From CBDCNH01 sp965219015 (GTDB lineage Bacteria > Pseudomonadota > Alphaproteobacteria > Rhodobacterales > Rhodobacteraceae), in the NCBI GenBank assembly GCA_965219015.1, contig CBDCNH010000005.1, forward strand, positions 620,001-684,000: a DNA stretch of 64,000 bases. Direction: 5' to 3'. This document shows, in pieces, positions 38,291 through 47,515 of the stretch. Below the pieces are notes generated by a model. That model saw nothing but the letters and a program-made list of their open reading frames with translations. It was not told where the DNA came from and made no database searches. How positions within the stretch are numbered: position 1 is the first letter of the stretch; every line of letters starts with the position of its first letter. A program made the translations under genes and the position numbers.

Positions 38291-39995
38291 AGACGTCGTC
38301 GATGCGGTCGAGCGCCCGGCCGGTCTCGCCCCGGAGCGCCTCGATGCGGGCGGGGTCCTGGTCCTCCACGGCGGCCTCGAACTCCGCCATCATCGTCACG
38401 ACCCGCTCGCGGTCCGCGCCCGCGGTCATCTGGCAGAGCCGCCCGAGGCGCGCGAGGAGCGCCACGTTCTCCTCGGCCTCGCGGGGATGCAGCTTCAGCC
38501 GGGCCATCGCCCTGAGCCGGGCGGGGAGCTCGGCCTCGGCGAGGCCCGTCGCGGTGCCGCGGATCACGAGGCCGGAGGTGCGCCCGGTCGAGAGCACGCG
38601 GGCGTCGGCCTCGATCAGCCCCGAGGTGTCGCTGGTGAGCCGGATCGCGACGCTTTCCTCGCCCGTAGGGGCCGGCGGCACGGCGACCTCGAAGCGGCCG
38701 AGCGCCACGTTGTCGGCCACCTTGGCGGCCTCGCCCTGGAAGACCTCGACGGTGATCTGGCGCTGGCCGTCCTCGATGGTGGCGAAGATCTCCTCGCGGC
38801 TGGCGGGCAGCGGCGTGTTGCGCTCGATGATGGGCCGGAAGTACCCCGTGAGCCGACGGCCCTCGCGGGTCGTGCGCGCGACGGCGATGCCGATGGAGAA
38901 CGGGCTCACGTCGGTCATCACCAGGTCGCCGAGCCCGCGGTCCTCGGCCACGAGCGCCGCCTGCACCGCCGCGCCGAGCGCGACGGCGTGGTCGGGGTCG
39001 ATCGACATCTCGGGAAGCACCCGGAACTGGCGCGCGACGAACGCCCGGATGAACGGCACCCGCGTCGCGCCGCCCACGAGGATGACGCGGTCGAGCCGCA
39101 GCGCGTCGCCCTGGCGGCCGTAGAGGCAGCGCTCGATGGGCCTGAGGAGGCGCTTCACGAGCGGCGCCGCGGCGGCCTCGAAGGCGGCGCGGTCCACGGC
39201 GAGCGTCCGGGCCTCGCCGCGCAGCGTCAGCGTCACCTCCGCGGTGTCGGTGGCGGTGAGGCGGCGCTTCAGCGCCTCGGCCTGGAGCCGGAGCACCGCT
39301 TGGTCGGCCCGCGGCAGCGACGGCCAGTCCTCTCCGAGCCGGTCCGCCACGACGCGCGCGAGCGCCTCGGTGAAGTCCTCGCCGCCGAGGAAGGCGTCGC
39401 CCGACGAAGCGCGGACCTCCATCACGCCCTCGAAATGGTCGAGCACGGTCACGTCGAAGGTGCCGCCGCCGAGGTCGAAGACGAGGAACTGGCTCTCGCC
39501 GCCGCGGTCCTCGAGGCCGTAGGCGAGCGCCGCTGCGGTCGGCTCGTTGACGAGGCGGACCGCGCTGAGCCCGGCGAGCGCGCAGGCCCGCGCCGTGGCC
39601 TCACGCTGCGGCTGGTTGAAATAGGCGGGCGCCGAGACCACCACGTCGCGCACCGGCGTGCCGAGGTCGGCCTCGGCGTCGGCCTTGAGGCGGCCGAGGA
39701 CGAGCGCCGCGAGGTCCTCCGGGCGGAACCGCCGTGTGCCGCAGCGGATCTCGGCGTCGGTGCCCATGCGGCGCTTGAACGCCGCCGCGGTGGCCTCGGG
39801 ATGCGTCGCGAGCCGGTCGCGCGCGGCCTCGCCGACGAGGAGGCCGCCGCGTGCCTCGGAGACGACCGACGGCGTGAGCACGACCCCGCGCGCGTCGCCG
39901 ATGAGCCGCGGCGCGCCGTCCTCGAAGCACGCGACGAAAGAATTCGTGGTGCCGAGGTCGATCCCGATCGGAGGCTGCGGCCGGTCTTGCGCCAC
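38280..39995 (-). CDS. hscC: Hsp70-family chaperone HscC-like
   Basis: This 571-residue protein is a short DnaK relative with the ATPase signatures IGIDLGTTNS (10-19), FLVFDLGGGTFDVTVLDH and VILVGGATRVPFIRAFV. The substrate domain contains SIGIAVARTTREGRRLTGYF. It lacks the long C-terminal lid and EEVD-like end of DnaK, as in HscC. It overlaps the J-like gene, making a chaperone pair separate from DnaKJ. Confidence 0.9.
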   Translation of the reverse strand: MAQDRPQPPIGIDLGTTNSFVACFEDGAPRLIGDARGVVLTPSVVSEARGGLLVGEAARDRLATHPEATAAAFKRRMGTDAEIRCGTRRFRPEDLAALVLGRLKADAEADLGTPVRDVVVSAPAYFNQPQREATARACALAGLSAVRLVNEPTAAALAYGLEDRGGESQFLVFDLGGGTFDVTVLDHFEGVMEVRASSGDAFLGGEDFTEALARVVADRLGEDWPSLPRADQAVLRLQAEALKRRLTATDTAEVTLTLRGEARTLAVDRAAFEAAAAPLVKRLLRPIERCLYGRQGDALRLDRVILVGGATRVPFIRAFVARQFRVLPEMSIDPDHAVALGAAVQAALVAEDRGLGDLVMTDVSPFSIGIAVARTTREGRRLTGYFRPIIERNTPLPASREEIFATIEDGQRQITVEVFQGEAAKVADNVALGRFEVAVPPAPTGEESVAIRLTSDTSGLIEADARVLSTGRTSGLVIRGTATGLAEAELPARLRAMARLKLHPREAEENVALLARLGRLCQMTAGADRERVVTMMAEFEAAVEDQDPARIEALRGETGRALDRIDDVYGS

Positions 39996-40157
39996 GGTCT
40001 GCTCCGCGGGGGCTCGCGGCAGGCATAGGGCGCCTGCCGCGCACCGGTCAAGCGGCGCGGTGAGGCAAAAGCGACACGTCGGGCGAAACCGCCGCGGTCC
40101 GCTTCCGCCACGCGGGCATCTCCTCTAGGCTTCCGCGACGCCCCCGCGAAAGACGCC

Positions 40158-41441
40158 ATGCCGCCCATTCCCGACCATCCGCTGCGCTATGCGATGGCCA
40201 ACGAGCTCCATGCGCGTCCGTTTCCGGCGCTGACGGCGCCCTGCCATGCGGTCTACCTCGCGGTGAAGCAGCCGCAGGACGCCGCCAACCGCGACCGAGC
40301 GGCGGACCGGACGCATCTGCTGGCGCTCCTCGAGCGCTTCGGCGGCGCGCATCCCAAGGACGGGGCCACGCATTTCTTCGGCGCCCTCGGGCGGCACACG
40401 CTGAAATGGGAGAGCCACACCGAGTTCGTCACCTACACCGTGTTCAGCGACGACATCGGCGACCGGCCGTTCGACCCGCGCATGTTCGACGTCTTCCCGA
40501 CGGATTGGCTGGGCCACGCGCCGGGCACGCGGCTCACCTCGGCGCTGATCCGGGTCGAGCTGATGCCCGAAGACCCGCACGCCATCGCGGGCCGGCTCGC
40601 CGAATGGTTCGTGCCCGAGAGCCTGGCCTGCGCGGAGGTGCTCGACGGCACGGCCATCGTCGCGGGCGACTTCCGCATCGACGCGGCGGGGCACATGCGC
40701 TTCGCGGTGTTCGTCCATCCCGACACCGGCGAGCGGCGGGTGGGGCGGATCGTGCAGCGGCTCTGCGAGATCGAGACCTACAAGTCGATGTCGATGCTGG
40801 GGCTGGCGCGCGCGCGCGACCTCGGGCCGAAGATGGCGGAGATCGACGCGCAGCTCTCGGAGATCGTGGGCGACCTCACGCACCACACGCGGGGCGCCGA
40901 GGCGACGCTCGACGTGCTCCTCGCGATCTCGTCCGAGCTCGAGAACCTGCTGGTGAAGTCCACCTTCCGCTTCGGCGCGACGGGGGCCTACGAGGCGCTC
41001 GTGACGCAGCGCATCGGCGCGCTGCGCGAGGCGCGCTGGCGCGGGCGGCAGACCTTCGCCGAGTTCATGATGCGCCGCTTCGATCCCGCGATGCGGACGG
41101 TGAAGTCCGCGGAGGCGCGCCTGCGGAGCATGGCCGAGCGGGCGGTGCGCGTGGGCGACCTTCTGCGGACGCGTCTCGACGTGGACCGCTCGGCGGAGAA
41201 CGCGGCACTTCTGGCCAGCATGGACCGGCGCGCGGACCTGCAGCTGCGGCTCCAGCGCACGGTCGAGGGGCTGTCGGTGGTGGCGATCAGCTACTACGCC
41301 GTCAACCTCGCGAGCTACGTCGTGCTCGCGGTCGCCGAGCCGATGGGCATCTCGAAGCTCGCGGTCACGGCCGTGCTGACGCCGATCGTGGTGATCGGCG
41401 TGTGGCTCGCGGTGCGGCGCATCCGGCGCGAAGTCACGTAG
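40158..41441 (+). CDS. DUF3422-family membrane-anchored protein
   Basis: This 427-residue protein starts MPPIPDHPLRYAMANELHAR, a hallmark of DUF3422. KWESHTEFVTYTVFSDD and FPTDWLGHAPGTRLTSALIR follow. The C-terminal part is a long helical stretch ending with two membrane helices (about 375-420). The function is unknown in the family. It is divergent from hscC across 162 bp. Confidence 0.88.
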   Translation: MPPIPDHPLRYAMANELHARPFPALTAPCHAVYLAVKQPQDAANRDRAADRTHLLALLERFGGAHPKDGATHFFGALGRHTLKWESHTEFVTYTVFSDDIGDRPFDPRMFDVFPTDWLGHAPGTRLTSALIRVELMPEDPHAIAGRLAEWFVPESLACAEVLDGTAIVAGDFRIDAAGHMRFAVFVHPDTGERRVGRIVQRLCEIETYKSMSMLGLARARDLGPKMAEIDAQLSEIVGDLTHHTRGAEATLDVLLAISSELENLLVKSTFRFGATGAYEALVTQRIGALREARWRGRQTFAEFMMRRFDPAMRTVKSAEARLRSMAERAVRVGDLLRTRLDVDRSAENAALLASMDRRADLQLRLQRTVEGLSVVAISYYAVNLASYVVLAVAEPMGISKLAVTAVLTPIVVIGVWLAVRRIRREVT

Positions 41442-42153
41442 CGGCGGCAAGCTCGCGGACCGCCCGCTCGGTCGCCGCCGCGATCTCGAGGGCACCCGCG
41501 CGGTCGTTCGCGACCTCCCCGAACGTCATCGGCGGGCCGATCCGGAGGCGGAGCCTGCCCGGCCGCGGCCAGGCGCGCGACGCCGGCCAGCAGGCGAACG
41601 CGCCCTCGAGATGGCACGGCACGACCGGCACCGGAGTGCCCGCCACGAAGGCGCCGAGGCCGGGGCGGAACCGCGCCATCACGCCGTCGCGCGCGCGGGT
41701 GCCTTCGGGGAAGAGGACGAACACCAACGCGTCCTCCACGAGCCGTGTCCTGAGGAGCGCAAGGTCTTCGGGCGAGGTGCGGCCGCGCCAGATCGGCAGG
41801 GCGTTGAGCGCGGTCGCGGCGAAGGCCGCGCCGGCGGCCGTGCCGAAGAACACGTCGCCGTCCGCGAGCGCCACGGCGCGCCGCGCGAGCCGCCCCGGAA
41901 GCGCGGCGCCGAGGCAGAGCGCGTCGAGGTGGCTCGTGTGATTGGCGACGAGCACACAGGGCGGCTCGGGCGGCAGGTGCTCGCGCCCGGTGATTTCGAG
42001 CCGGTGCGCGAGCGCGAGGTAGCCGCGCGTCGCGGCCCGCCAGAGCGTCCCCGCCGCCACGCCCGCGAGCCCGGTCTCGCGCAGGTGCGAGCGCAGCCGC
42101 GCGCCGGGCGCAAGGTGCAGGTCGCGGGCCGGACGGAGCTTCCAGCCGGTCAT
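41434..42153 (-). CDS. 1-acyl-glycerol-3-phosphate acyltransferase-like protein (PlsC family)
   Basis: This 239-residue acyltransferase has the catalytic HX4D motif in VANHTSHLDALCLG and the phosphate-binding motif FPEGTRARDG. It starts ATG 42153 overlapping the CdsA-like stop. Placed with a CDP-diglyceride synthase-like and a CDP-alcohol phosphotransferase-like gene, it probably supplies phosphatidate for a dedicated phospholipid branch. Confidence 0.88.
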   Translation of the reverse strand: MTGWKLRPARDLHLAPGARLRSHLRETGLAGVAAGTLWRAATRGYLALAHRLEITGREHLPPEPPCVLVANHTSHLDALCLGAALPGRLARRAVALADGDVFFGTAAGAAFAATALNALPIWRGRTSPEDLALLRTRLVEDALVFVLFPEGTRARDGVMARFRPGLGAFVAGTPVPVVPCHLEGAFACWPASRAWPRPGRLRLRIGPPMTFGEVANDRAGALEIAAATERAVRELAAAT

Positions 42154-43136
42154 CCGGTCATCAGCCGCACCGGCTGGTCGAGCCCGAAGCCGACGTAGTA
42201 GCCGATCAGGTGGAACGTCGCGGGGGCGACGAGGAGGAGGCTGTTGTAGCGGTCGAGCACGCCGCCGTGGCCCGGCAGCACGACGCCCATGTCCTTGATC
42301 CCGAGGTCGCGCTTGATCGACGAGACCATGAGGTCGCCCGCCTGCGCCGCCACGCTCACCAGAGCGCCCAAGGCAAGGAGAAGCCAGAGCCGGTCCATCG
42401 GCGTGCCCGCGAAGATGCCGTGCCCGAGCCAGGCGACGAGGGGCGCGATGAGGACGAGCGCGCCCACCGCGCCGGAGCGGGTCTTGCCGGGGCTGGTGGC
42501 GGGCAGGAGCTTCGGCCCGCCCGCGAGCTTGCCGACGGTGAAGGCCGCGACGTCGTTGAGCGCCACGGTTAGGAGCAGCATGAGCACGATGGGCCGGTAG
42601 TTCGCGTCGTTGGCCATGTAGCCCAGATGCGCGAGCCCGGAGCCGAAGAGCATGAACCCGAACACGCCGAGCCCGGTGCGCTGGATGTAGCCCCCGGGCC
42701 GGTCGGACGGGATCGAGACGACGGCGATGAGCGCGATCGTCAGCGACGGGATCGCGACGAAGAAGCCGTACCAGTGGTCGAGCGCCGCGAAGGTCTCGGC
42801 GAAGAGCCCGAGGAGGGCCGTCGCCTGTACCGCGGGCTCGCGGAAGAGCCCGGTCGCGCGGCAGTACTCGCGGAGGCAGAGCGCGCCGAGGAGCGCCACC
42901 GCAACGATCGTCCAGGCGCGGCCCGCGAGCACCGGGCCGATCATCAGGGGCAGCAGCACGAGCCAGGAGCCGAGGCGGAGCCAGAGCTCGCGCCGGAGCG
43001 CCGGCGGGGCGGCGCCGGTCAGCGAGAGCGCCGCGATGACGACGAGCGCGGCGGCGAGCGCTGCGCCGACCGCGGCGACGAGGAGCACCGTCACGCCGTT
43101 CGCGAACACGACGGGCCAGGGCTGCAGGGCGAACAT
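42150..43136 (-). CDS. Phosphatidate cytidylyltransferase-like protein (CdsA/YnbB family)
   Basis: This 328-residue multi-helix membrane protein makes CDP-diacylglycerol. The C-terminal signature reads SSIKRDLGIKDMGVVLPGHG followed by GVLDRYNS; the usual final aspartate is asparagine here. It shares bases with the flanking genes on both sides. E. coli ynbA-ynbB is a comparable pair, so it is probably not the main CdsA. Confidence 0.88.
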   Translation of the reverse strand: MFALQPWPVVFANGVTVLLVAAVGAALAAALVVIAALSLTGAAPPALRRELWLRLGSWLVLLPLMIGPVLAGRAWTIVAVALLGALCLREYCRATGLFREPAVQATALLGLFAETFAALDHWYGFFVAIPSLTIALIAVVSIPSDRPGGYIQRTGLGVFGFMLFGSGLAHLGYMANDANYRPIVLMLLLTVALNDVAAFTVGKLAGGPKLLPATSPGKTRSGAVGALVLIAPLVAWLGHGIFAGTPMDRLWLLLALGALVSVAAQAGDLMVSSIKRDLGIKDMGVVLPGHGGVLDRYNSLLLVAPATFHLIGYYVGFGLDQPVRLMTG

Positions 43137-43774
43137 CAGGCCCGGAGCGCGCGCGCGAGCCGGCGCAAGCGGCGAGCGGCGGTGAGGCAGGCGAGAACGA
43201 GCACGAGCCAGAGCGCGCCCGCCGGGACGGGCTCCGCGATGCGGTCCGGCGCCGCGAGGCAGACCAGCGCCGCGACGGTGACGATCGCCATGCGGTGCTG
43301 CTTGGCGCCGGGGCCGCAGTAGTCGCTCCGCCCCGTGAGCGCCTTGCCGGTGGCGCGGACGTAGGCGGTCGCCATCGCCGCGAGGGCGGCGGCGAGCCCG
43401 AGCGCGGGCGACCCCGCCGCGACCCCAAGCCCCGCGAGCACGGCGGTGTCGGACACCCGGTCGGGGATCTCGTTGAAGATCTCGCCCGTAGGGGACGCCA
43501 CGCCGCGCCCGAGCGCCACCATGCCGTCGAGAAGGTTCGCCGCGAGCCGCAGTTGCACCAGTACCGCAGCGGCGAGCCAGAGCGCGGGCCAGCGCGGTGC
43601 GGCGGCGAACGCGGCGCCTGCGACAAGGGCCGCCGCCATGCCCGCCAGCGAGATCGCGTCGGGCGACGCACCGCGGCGGATCAGGACCCCGGCCGCGGCC
43701 CCGGCCAGGCGCGACCCCCGCGCGGCGATGGGACGGCGGTCGGCTCCGGGGTCTGCGGGTTGGCCCATCATCAC
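43136..43774 (-). CDS. CDP-alcohol phosphatidyltransferase family protein (YnbA-like)
   Basis: This 212-residue membrane protein has the CDP-alcohol phosphotransferase region NLLDGMVALGRGVASPTGE followed by IFNEIPDRVSD. Compared with the canonical DG(x)2AR(x)8G(x)3D(x)3D signature, AR is AL and one aspartate is asparagine, so substrate or activity may differ. It starts the three-gene lipid operon. Confidence 0.8.
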   Translation of the reverse strand: MMMGQPADPGADRRPIAARGSRLAGAAAGVLIRRGASPDAISLAGMAAALVAGAAFAAAPRWPALWLAAAVLVQLRLAANLLDGMVALGRGVASPTGEIFNEIPDRVSDTAVLAGLGVAAGSPALGLAAALAAMATAYVRATGKALTGRSDYCGPGAKQHRMAIVTVAALVCLAAPDRIAEPVPAGALWLVLVLACLTAARRLRRLARALRA

Positions 43775-43820
43775 GCGCGGAGATTGCCCGGCGGCGTCGA
43801 CGCCGTAAAGCGCCGCGTCG

Positions 43821-44756
43821 CTAGCGGCCGCGGATGCGCGGATCGAGCGCGTCGCGCAGGCCGTCGCCGATGTAGTTCACCGACAGCACCGAGAGCGAGA
43901 TCGCGATGCCGGGCCAGATCACGCGCTCGGGGTAGAGCTGCAGGTAGTCCACGCCGTCGTAGAGCAGCCGGCCCCAGGTCGGGAAGTCGGGCGGGAAGCC
44001 GAGGCCGAGGAACGACAGCGCGCTCTCGGTGATGATCGCGGTGGCGATGCCGAGCGTCGCCGACACCATGATCGGCGAGAGCACGTTCGGCAGCACGTGC
44101 CGCAGGATCATCCGCCGCGCGGGCGTGCCGATCGAGCGCGCGGCGAGCACGAACTCGCGCTCCTTCAGCGCCAGCACCTCGCCGCGCACGATCCGCGCGG
44201 TCTGCATCCACGAGGTGATGCCGATGGCGCCGACGATCAGGATGAACGTCCCCGCCTCGGGCCCGAACCGCGTCGCGAGCGGCTGGCGGAAGAGCGTGAC
44301 CATGACGAGGAGGAGCGGCAGCAGCGGCAGCGCGAGGAAGAGGTCGGTGAAGCGCATGAGCGCGCCGTCGAGCCGGCGGAAGAAGCCCGCGAGGAGGCCG
44401 ACGGTGGTGCCGAGCGAGACCGCGATCAGCATCGCCGTGGCGCCGACCGCGAGCGAGACCTTGCCGCCCGCCATCATGCGCGCGAGCATGTCGCGGCCGA
44501 GCTGGTCGGTGCCGAGCGGATGCGCGAGCGTGAGCCCCTGGTTGCGCTGGCGGATCTGGTTGAGCGTCGGGTCGATGGTCCAGAGGTAGGGCCCGACGAC
44601 CACGAAGAGCACGATGGCCACGAACACCGCCGCCCCGAGGAGCGCGCCGCGGTGGGTGCGGAACTGGTCCCACACGTCCCACCACTGGTTGCGCGGCGGC
44701 CGCATCGCGCGCTCGAGCGTGGCGGGCGGGGCGGCGTCGGTGGCGGCGTCAGTCAT
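43821..44756 (-). CDS. Peptide ABC transporter permease (DppC/OppC type)
   Basis: This 311-residue inner-membrane permease has six helices and the EAA loop segment EREFVLAARSIGTPARRMIL. An N-terminal cytoplasmic extension before the first helix (about residue 40) and a DPRIRGR end are typical of the OppC group. It overlaps the other permease by 8 bp and is last in the five-gene importer operon. Confidence 0.94.
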   Translation of the reverse strand: MTDAATDAAPPATLERAMRPPRNQWWDVWDQFRTHRGALLGAAVFVAIVLFVVVGPYLWTIDPTLNQIRQRNQGLTLAHPLGTDQLGRDMLARMMAGGKVSLAVGATAMLIAVSLGTTVGLLAGFFRRLDGALMRFTDLFLALPLLPLLLVMVTLFRQPLATRFGPEAGTFILIVGAIGITSWMQTARIVRGEVLALKEREFVLAARSIGTPARRMILRHVLPNVLSPIMVSATLGIATAIITESALSFLGLGFPPDFPTWGRLLYDGVDYLQLYPERVIWPGIAISLSVLSVNYIGDGLRDALDPRIRGR

Positions 44757-45756
44757 AGCGGATCCTCGGGTCGAGCACGCCGTAGAGCACGTCGGCGACG
44801 AGGTTGAAGAAGACGATCAGGATCGCGAAGATGAACGTCAGCGTCTGCACCATCGGCAGGTCGTTGGCGTAGATCGCGGTGATGAGGAGCTGCCCGAGCC
44901 CGTTCACCTTGAACACCTGCTCGGTGATGATCGCGCCGCCGAAGATCGTGGGCACCCCGAGCGCGATCACCGTCACGACCGGGATGAGCGAGTTCCGGAG
45001 CACGTGGACGAGGACCACCACGCGCTCCGAGAGCCCCTTCGCGCGGGCGGTCCGCACGTAGTCCTGCCCGAGGTTGTCGAGCATCGAGGCGCGCATGAAG
45101 CGGCTGATCTGCGCCGCGTTGTAGAGCGCCAGCACCGCCACGGGCATCACCATCTGGCGCACCTGCAGCCCGAACGTATGCCAGTCCGTCACCCTGAGCG
45201 TGGTGTCGTAGATCGACGGGAACCAGTGCAGCTGGACCGAGAAGATCACGATGAGGAGCACGCCGGTGAAGAACGTCGGCACCGAGAAGCCGATCATCGA
45301 CACGAAGGTGCCGATCTGGTCGAACCAGGAATACTGCCGGTAGGCGGAGATCACCCCGATCGGCACCGCGATGAGGATGCCGACGAGGTAGGACATGCCG
45401 ACGACGGTGAGCGTCTGCGGCAGGCGCTGGGCGATGATGTCGGCGACGGGGCTGCGGGTCTGCCAGGAGATCACGCGCTGCGCCTTGCCGGCGAGATCGA
45501 CGCCGGTGAAGCTGCCGATGATGTGCAGGGGCTCGACGACGAAGAACTGCTTCAGCCAGAGCCCGTAGCGCACGATCATCGGCTGGTCGGCGCCGAGCGC
45601 CTCGCGCATCTTGGCCTTGACCTCGGGCGGCACCGTGAGGGGCACCTGCGACATCGGATCGCCGGGCGCGAGGTCGAGGAGGAGGAAGATCACGAGGCTG
45701 ATGAAGAGGAGCGTCGGGATCGCGACGAGGAGGCGACGGAACGCGAAGGTCAGCAT
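44749..45756 (-). CDS. Peptide ABC transporter permease (DppB/OppB type)
   Basis: This 335-residue permease begins MLTFAFRRLLVAIPTLLFIS, characteristic of OppB. Family motifs are LPQTLTVVGMSYLVG, GFSVPTFFTGVLL and the EAA loop QDYVRTARAKGLSERVV. It ends GVLDPRIRYD. The start ATG 45756 gives the standard N-terminus. It lies 55 bp after the binding-protein gene. Confidence 0.95.
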   Translation of the reverse strand: MLTFAFRRLLVAIPTLLFISLVIFLLLDLAPGDPMSQVPLTVPPEVKAKMREALGADQPMIVRYGLWLKQFFVVEPLHIIGSFTGVDLAGKAQRVISWQTRSPVADIIAQRLPQTLTVVGMSYLVGILIAVPIGVISAYRQYSWFDQIGTFVSMIGFSVPTFFTGVLLIVIFSVQLHWFPSIYDTTLRVTDWHTFGLQVRQMVMPVAVLALYNAAQISRFMRASMLDNLGQDYVRTARAKGLSERVVVLVHVLRNSLIPVVTVIALGVPTIFGGAIITEQVFKVNGLGQLLITAIYANDLPMVQTLTFIFAILIVFFNLVADVLYGVLDPRIRYD

Positions 45757-45811
45757 GGGCGCGCCCTTTCGAGGAGGTGCGGCCGCCCGGTGACGGGCGG
45801 CCGCGGATGGC

Positions 45812-47515
45812 TCAGTTCTTGACGCGGTACCAGTCGGCCGCGTTCCAGAGCTCGCTGTCCCAGGTGTTGAGGACGACCCCGCCGAGGCTGTTGGAATGCG
45901 CCGAGACGCGGCCACGGTCGACGAGGCCCACGATGGTGAAGCTGTCCTTCGTCAGCATGTCGTTGAGCTTCTTGGCGATCTCCTCGCGCTGGGCGAGCTC
46001 GCCCGTCCGCCCGAGCTCGGCCACGAGCTTGTCGTACTCGGGATCGCAGTAGCGGTTGATGTTCTCGCCCTGCCATTGCGTCTCGGGGCGCGGCGCCTTG
46101 TTGCAGGTGTAGGACGCGAGGTAGTTCTCGGGGTCGGTCCCGTCGAAGTTGTTGGCGTACATCTCCACGTCCGCGTAGAACTTCTGGAACGTGTCGGGCG
46201 AGCCCGGATCGCCGCCGAAGAACACCGAGGAGTCGACGGTCTTCAGCTCGACCTTGGCGCCGAGCTCCTCCCACCACTGCTTGATGAGCGCCTGGAAGTC
46301 CTGCCGCACGGCGTTGACCGACGACTGGTAGAGGATCTCGAGCGGCTTGCCGTCCTTCATCCGCACGCCGCCCGGTCCCACCGTCCAGCCCGCGTCGTCG
46401 AGGAGCTTCTTCGCGCCCTCCATGTCCTGCGGGATGCAGCCGGTGTTGTCGGAGGCGTAGTTCGCCGGGGCGGGCACGAGGTTGCACGTCGGCCGCCCGG
46501 CCTGGCCGTAGCCGATCTCGACGAGGAGCTCGCGGTCGATCGCCTTCGAGAGCGCCTCGCGGACGCGCACGTCGGTGAGGAACGGATGCGGGTGCTTGGC
46601 GGTCGAGCGCTCGCCCTCGGGGAGCGACGGCGAGGGGTCGGTCATGTTCATCTCGATGCGCTCGACGAGCGTGCCGAAGGCCGAGATCGGCACGCCCTTG
46701 CCGGCGGCCGCCATGCCCTGCAGCACCTCGGGCGAGAGCTGCAGGTTCCAGGCGTAGTCGTACTCGCCCGTCTCCATCACCGACCGGCCCGCCGCGGCCG
46801 CGTCGCCGCCGCCCTTGAAGGTCAGCGTCGCGAACGCGGGCTTCGCCGGGTCGCGGTAGTTCTCGTTGGCCTTCATCTGGATCACGTCGTTCGGCCGGAA
46901 GTCCGTGACGGCGAACGGCCCGGTGCCGATCGGGTTGAAGTTCGCCTCGGTGCATTCGGGCGCCTTGGCCCCGAGGCAATCGGCGAACTGCGCGGCCTGG
47001 ATGATCGGCGCCTGGTAGCCCACGAACGGGCCGTACGGGAACGGCTTCGGCTCCTTGAACGTGACCTTGACGGTCAGGTCGTCCAGCGCCTCGACCTTGT
47101 CCACGCCCTCGAACTTCGCGCCCTGCGCGCAGCCGCCCGCGGGATCCATGCAGTACTGCGCCGTGAACACCACGTCCTTGGCGGTGAACGGGGTGCCGTC
47201 GGACCACTTCAGGTCCGGCTTGATCTTCCAGGTGATCGTGGTGAGGTCCTCGCTCACGCCGCCGTTGTCGAGCGTCGGGATCTCGGTGGCGAGGTAGGGC
47301 ACGGGGGTGCCCTTGTCGTCGTAGCGGGCGAGCGGCTCGAGAACGAGCGCCGCCGCCTCGAGCTCCTTGGTTCCGCCCGACAGATACGGGTTCATGATCG
47401 AGGGCGCCTGCCAGTAGATGAGCTTGACCTCGCCGTCCGAGCCGCGTTCGGCGAAGGCGGCGGGGGCGAGCGCCACCGCGGCGGTGGCGCTGAGTAGGGC
47501 CGTTCTGAAGTTCAT
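45812..47515 (-). CDS. Peptide ABC transporter substrate-binding protein
   Basis: This 567-residue family 5 (DppA/OppA-like) protein starts MNFRTALLSATAAVALAPAA at ATG 47515 after GGAGAGG, with a signal peptide ending near AFA. KPDLKWSDGTPFTAKDVVFT is the family signature near residue 100. The 567-residue length suits a large binding cleft; the specific peptide cannot be told. The start overlaps the ATPase stop by 4 bp. Confidence 0.94.
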   Translation of the reverse strand: MNFRTALLSATAAVALAPAAFAERGSDGEVKLIYWQAPSIMNPYLSGGTKELEAAALVLEPLARYDDKGTPVPYLATEIPTLDNGGVSEDLTTITWKIKPDLKWSDGTPFTAKDVVFTAQYCMDPAGGCAQGAKFEGVDKVEALDDLTVKVTFKEPKPFPYGPFVGYQAPIIQAAQFADCLGAKAPECTEANFNPIGTGPFAVTDFRPNDVIQMKANENYRDPAKPAFATLTFKGGGDAAAAGRSVMETGEYDYAWNLQLSPEVLQGMAAAGKGVPISAFGTLVERIEMNMTDPSPSLPEGERSTAKHPHPFLTDVRVREALSKAIDRELLVEIGYGQAGRPTCNLVPAPANYASDNTGCIPQDMEGAKKLLDDAGWTVGPGGVRMKDGKPLEILYQSSVNAVRQDFQALIKQWWEELGAKVELKTVDSSVFFGGDPGSPDTFQKFYADVEMYANNFDGTDPENYLASYTCNKAPRPETQWQGENINRYCDPEYDKLVAELGRTGELAQREEIAKKLNDMLTKDSFTIVGLVDRGRVSAHSNSLGGVVLNTWDSELWNAADWYRVKN

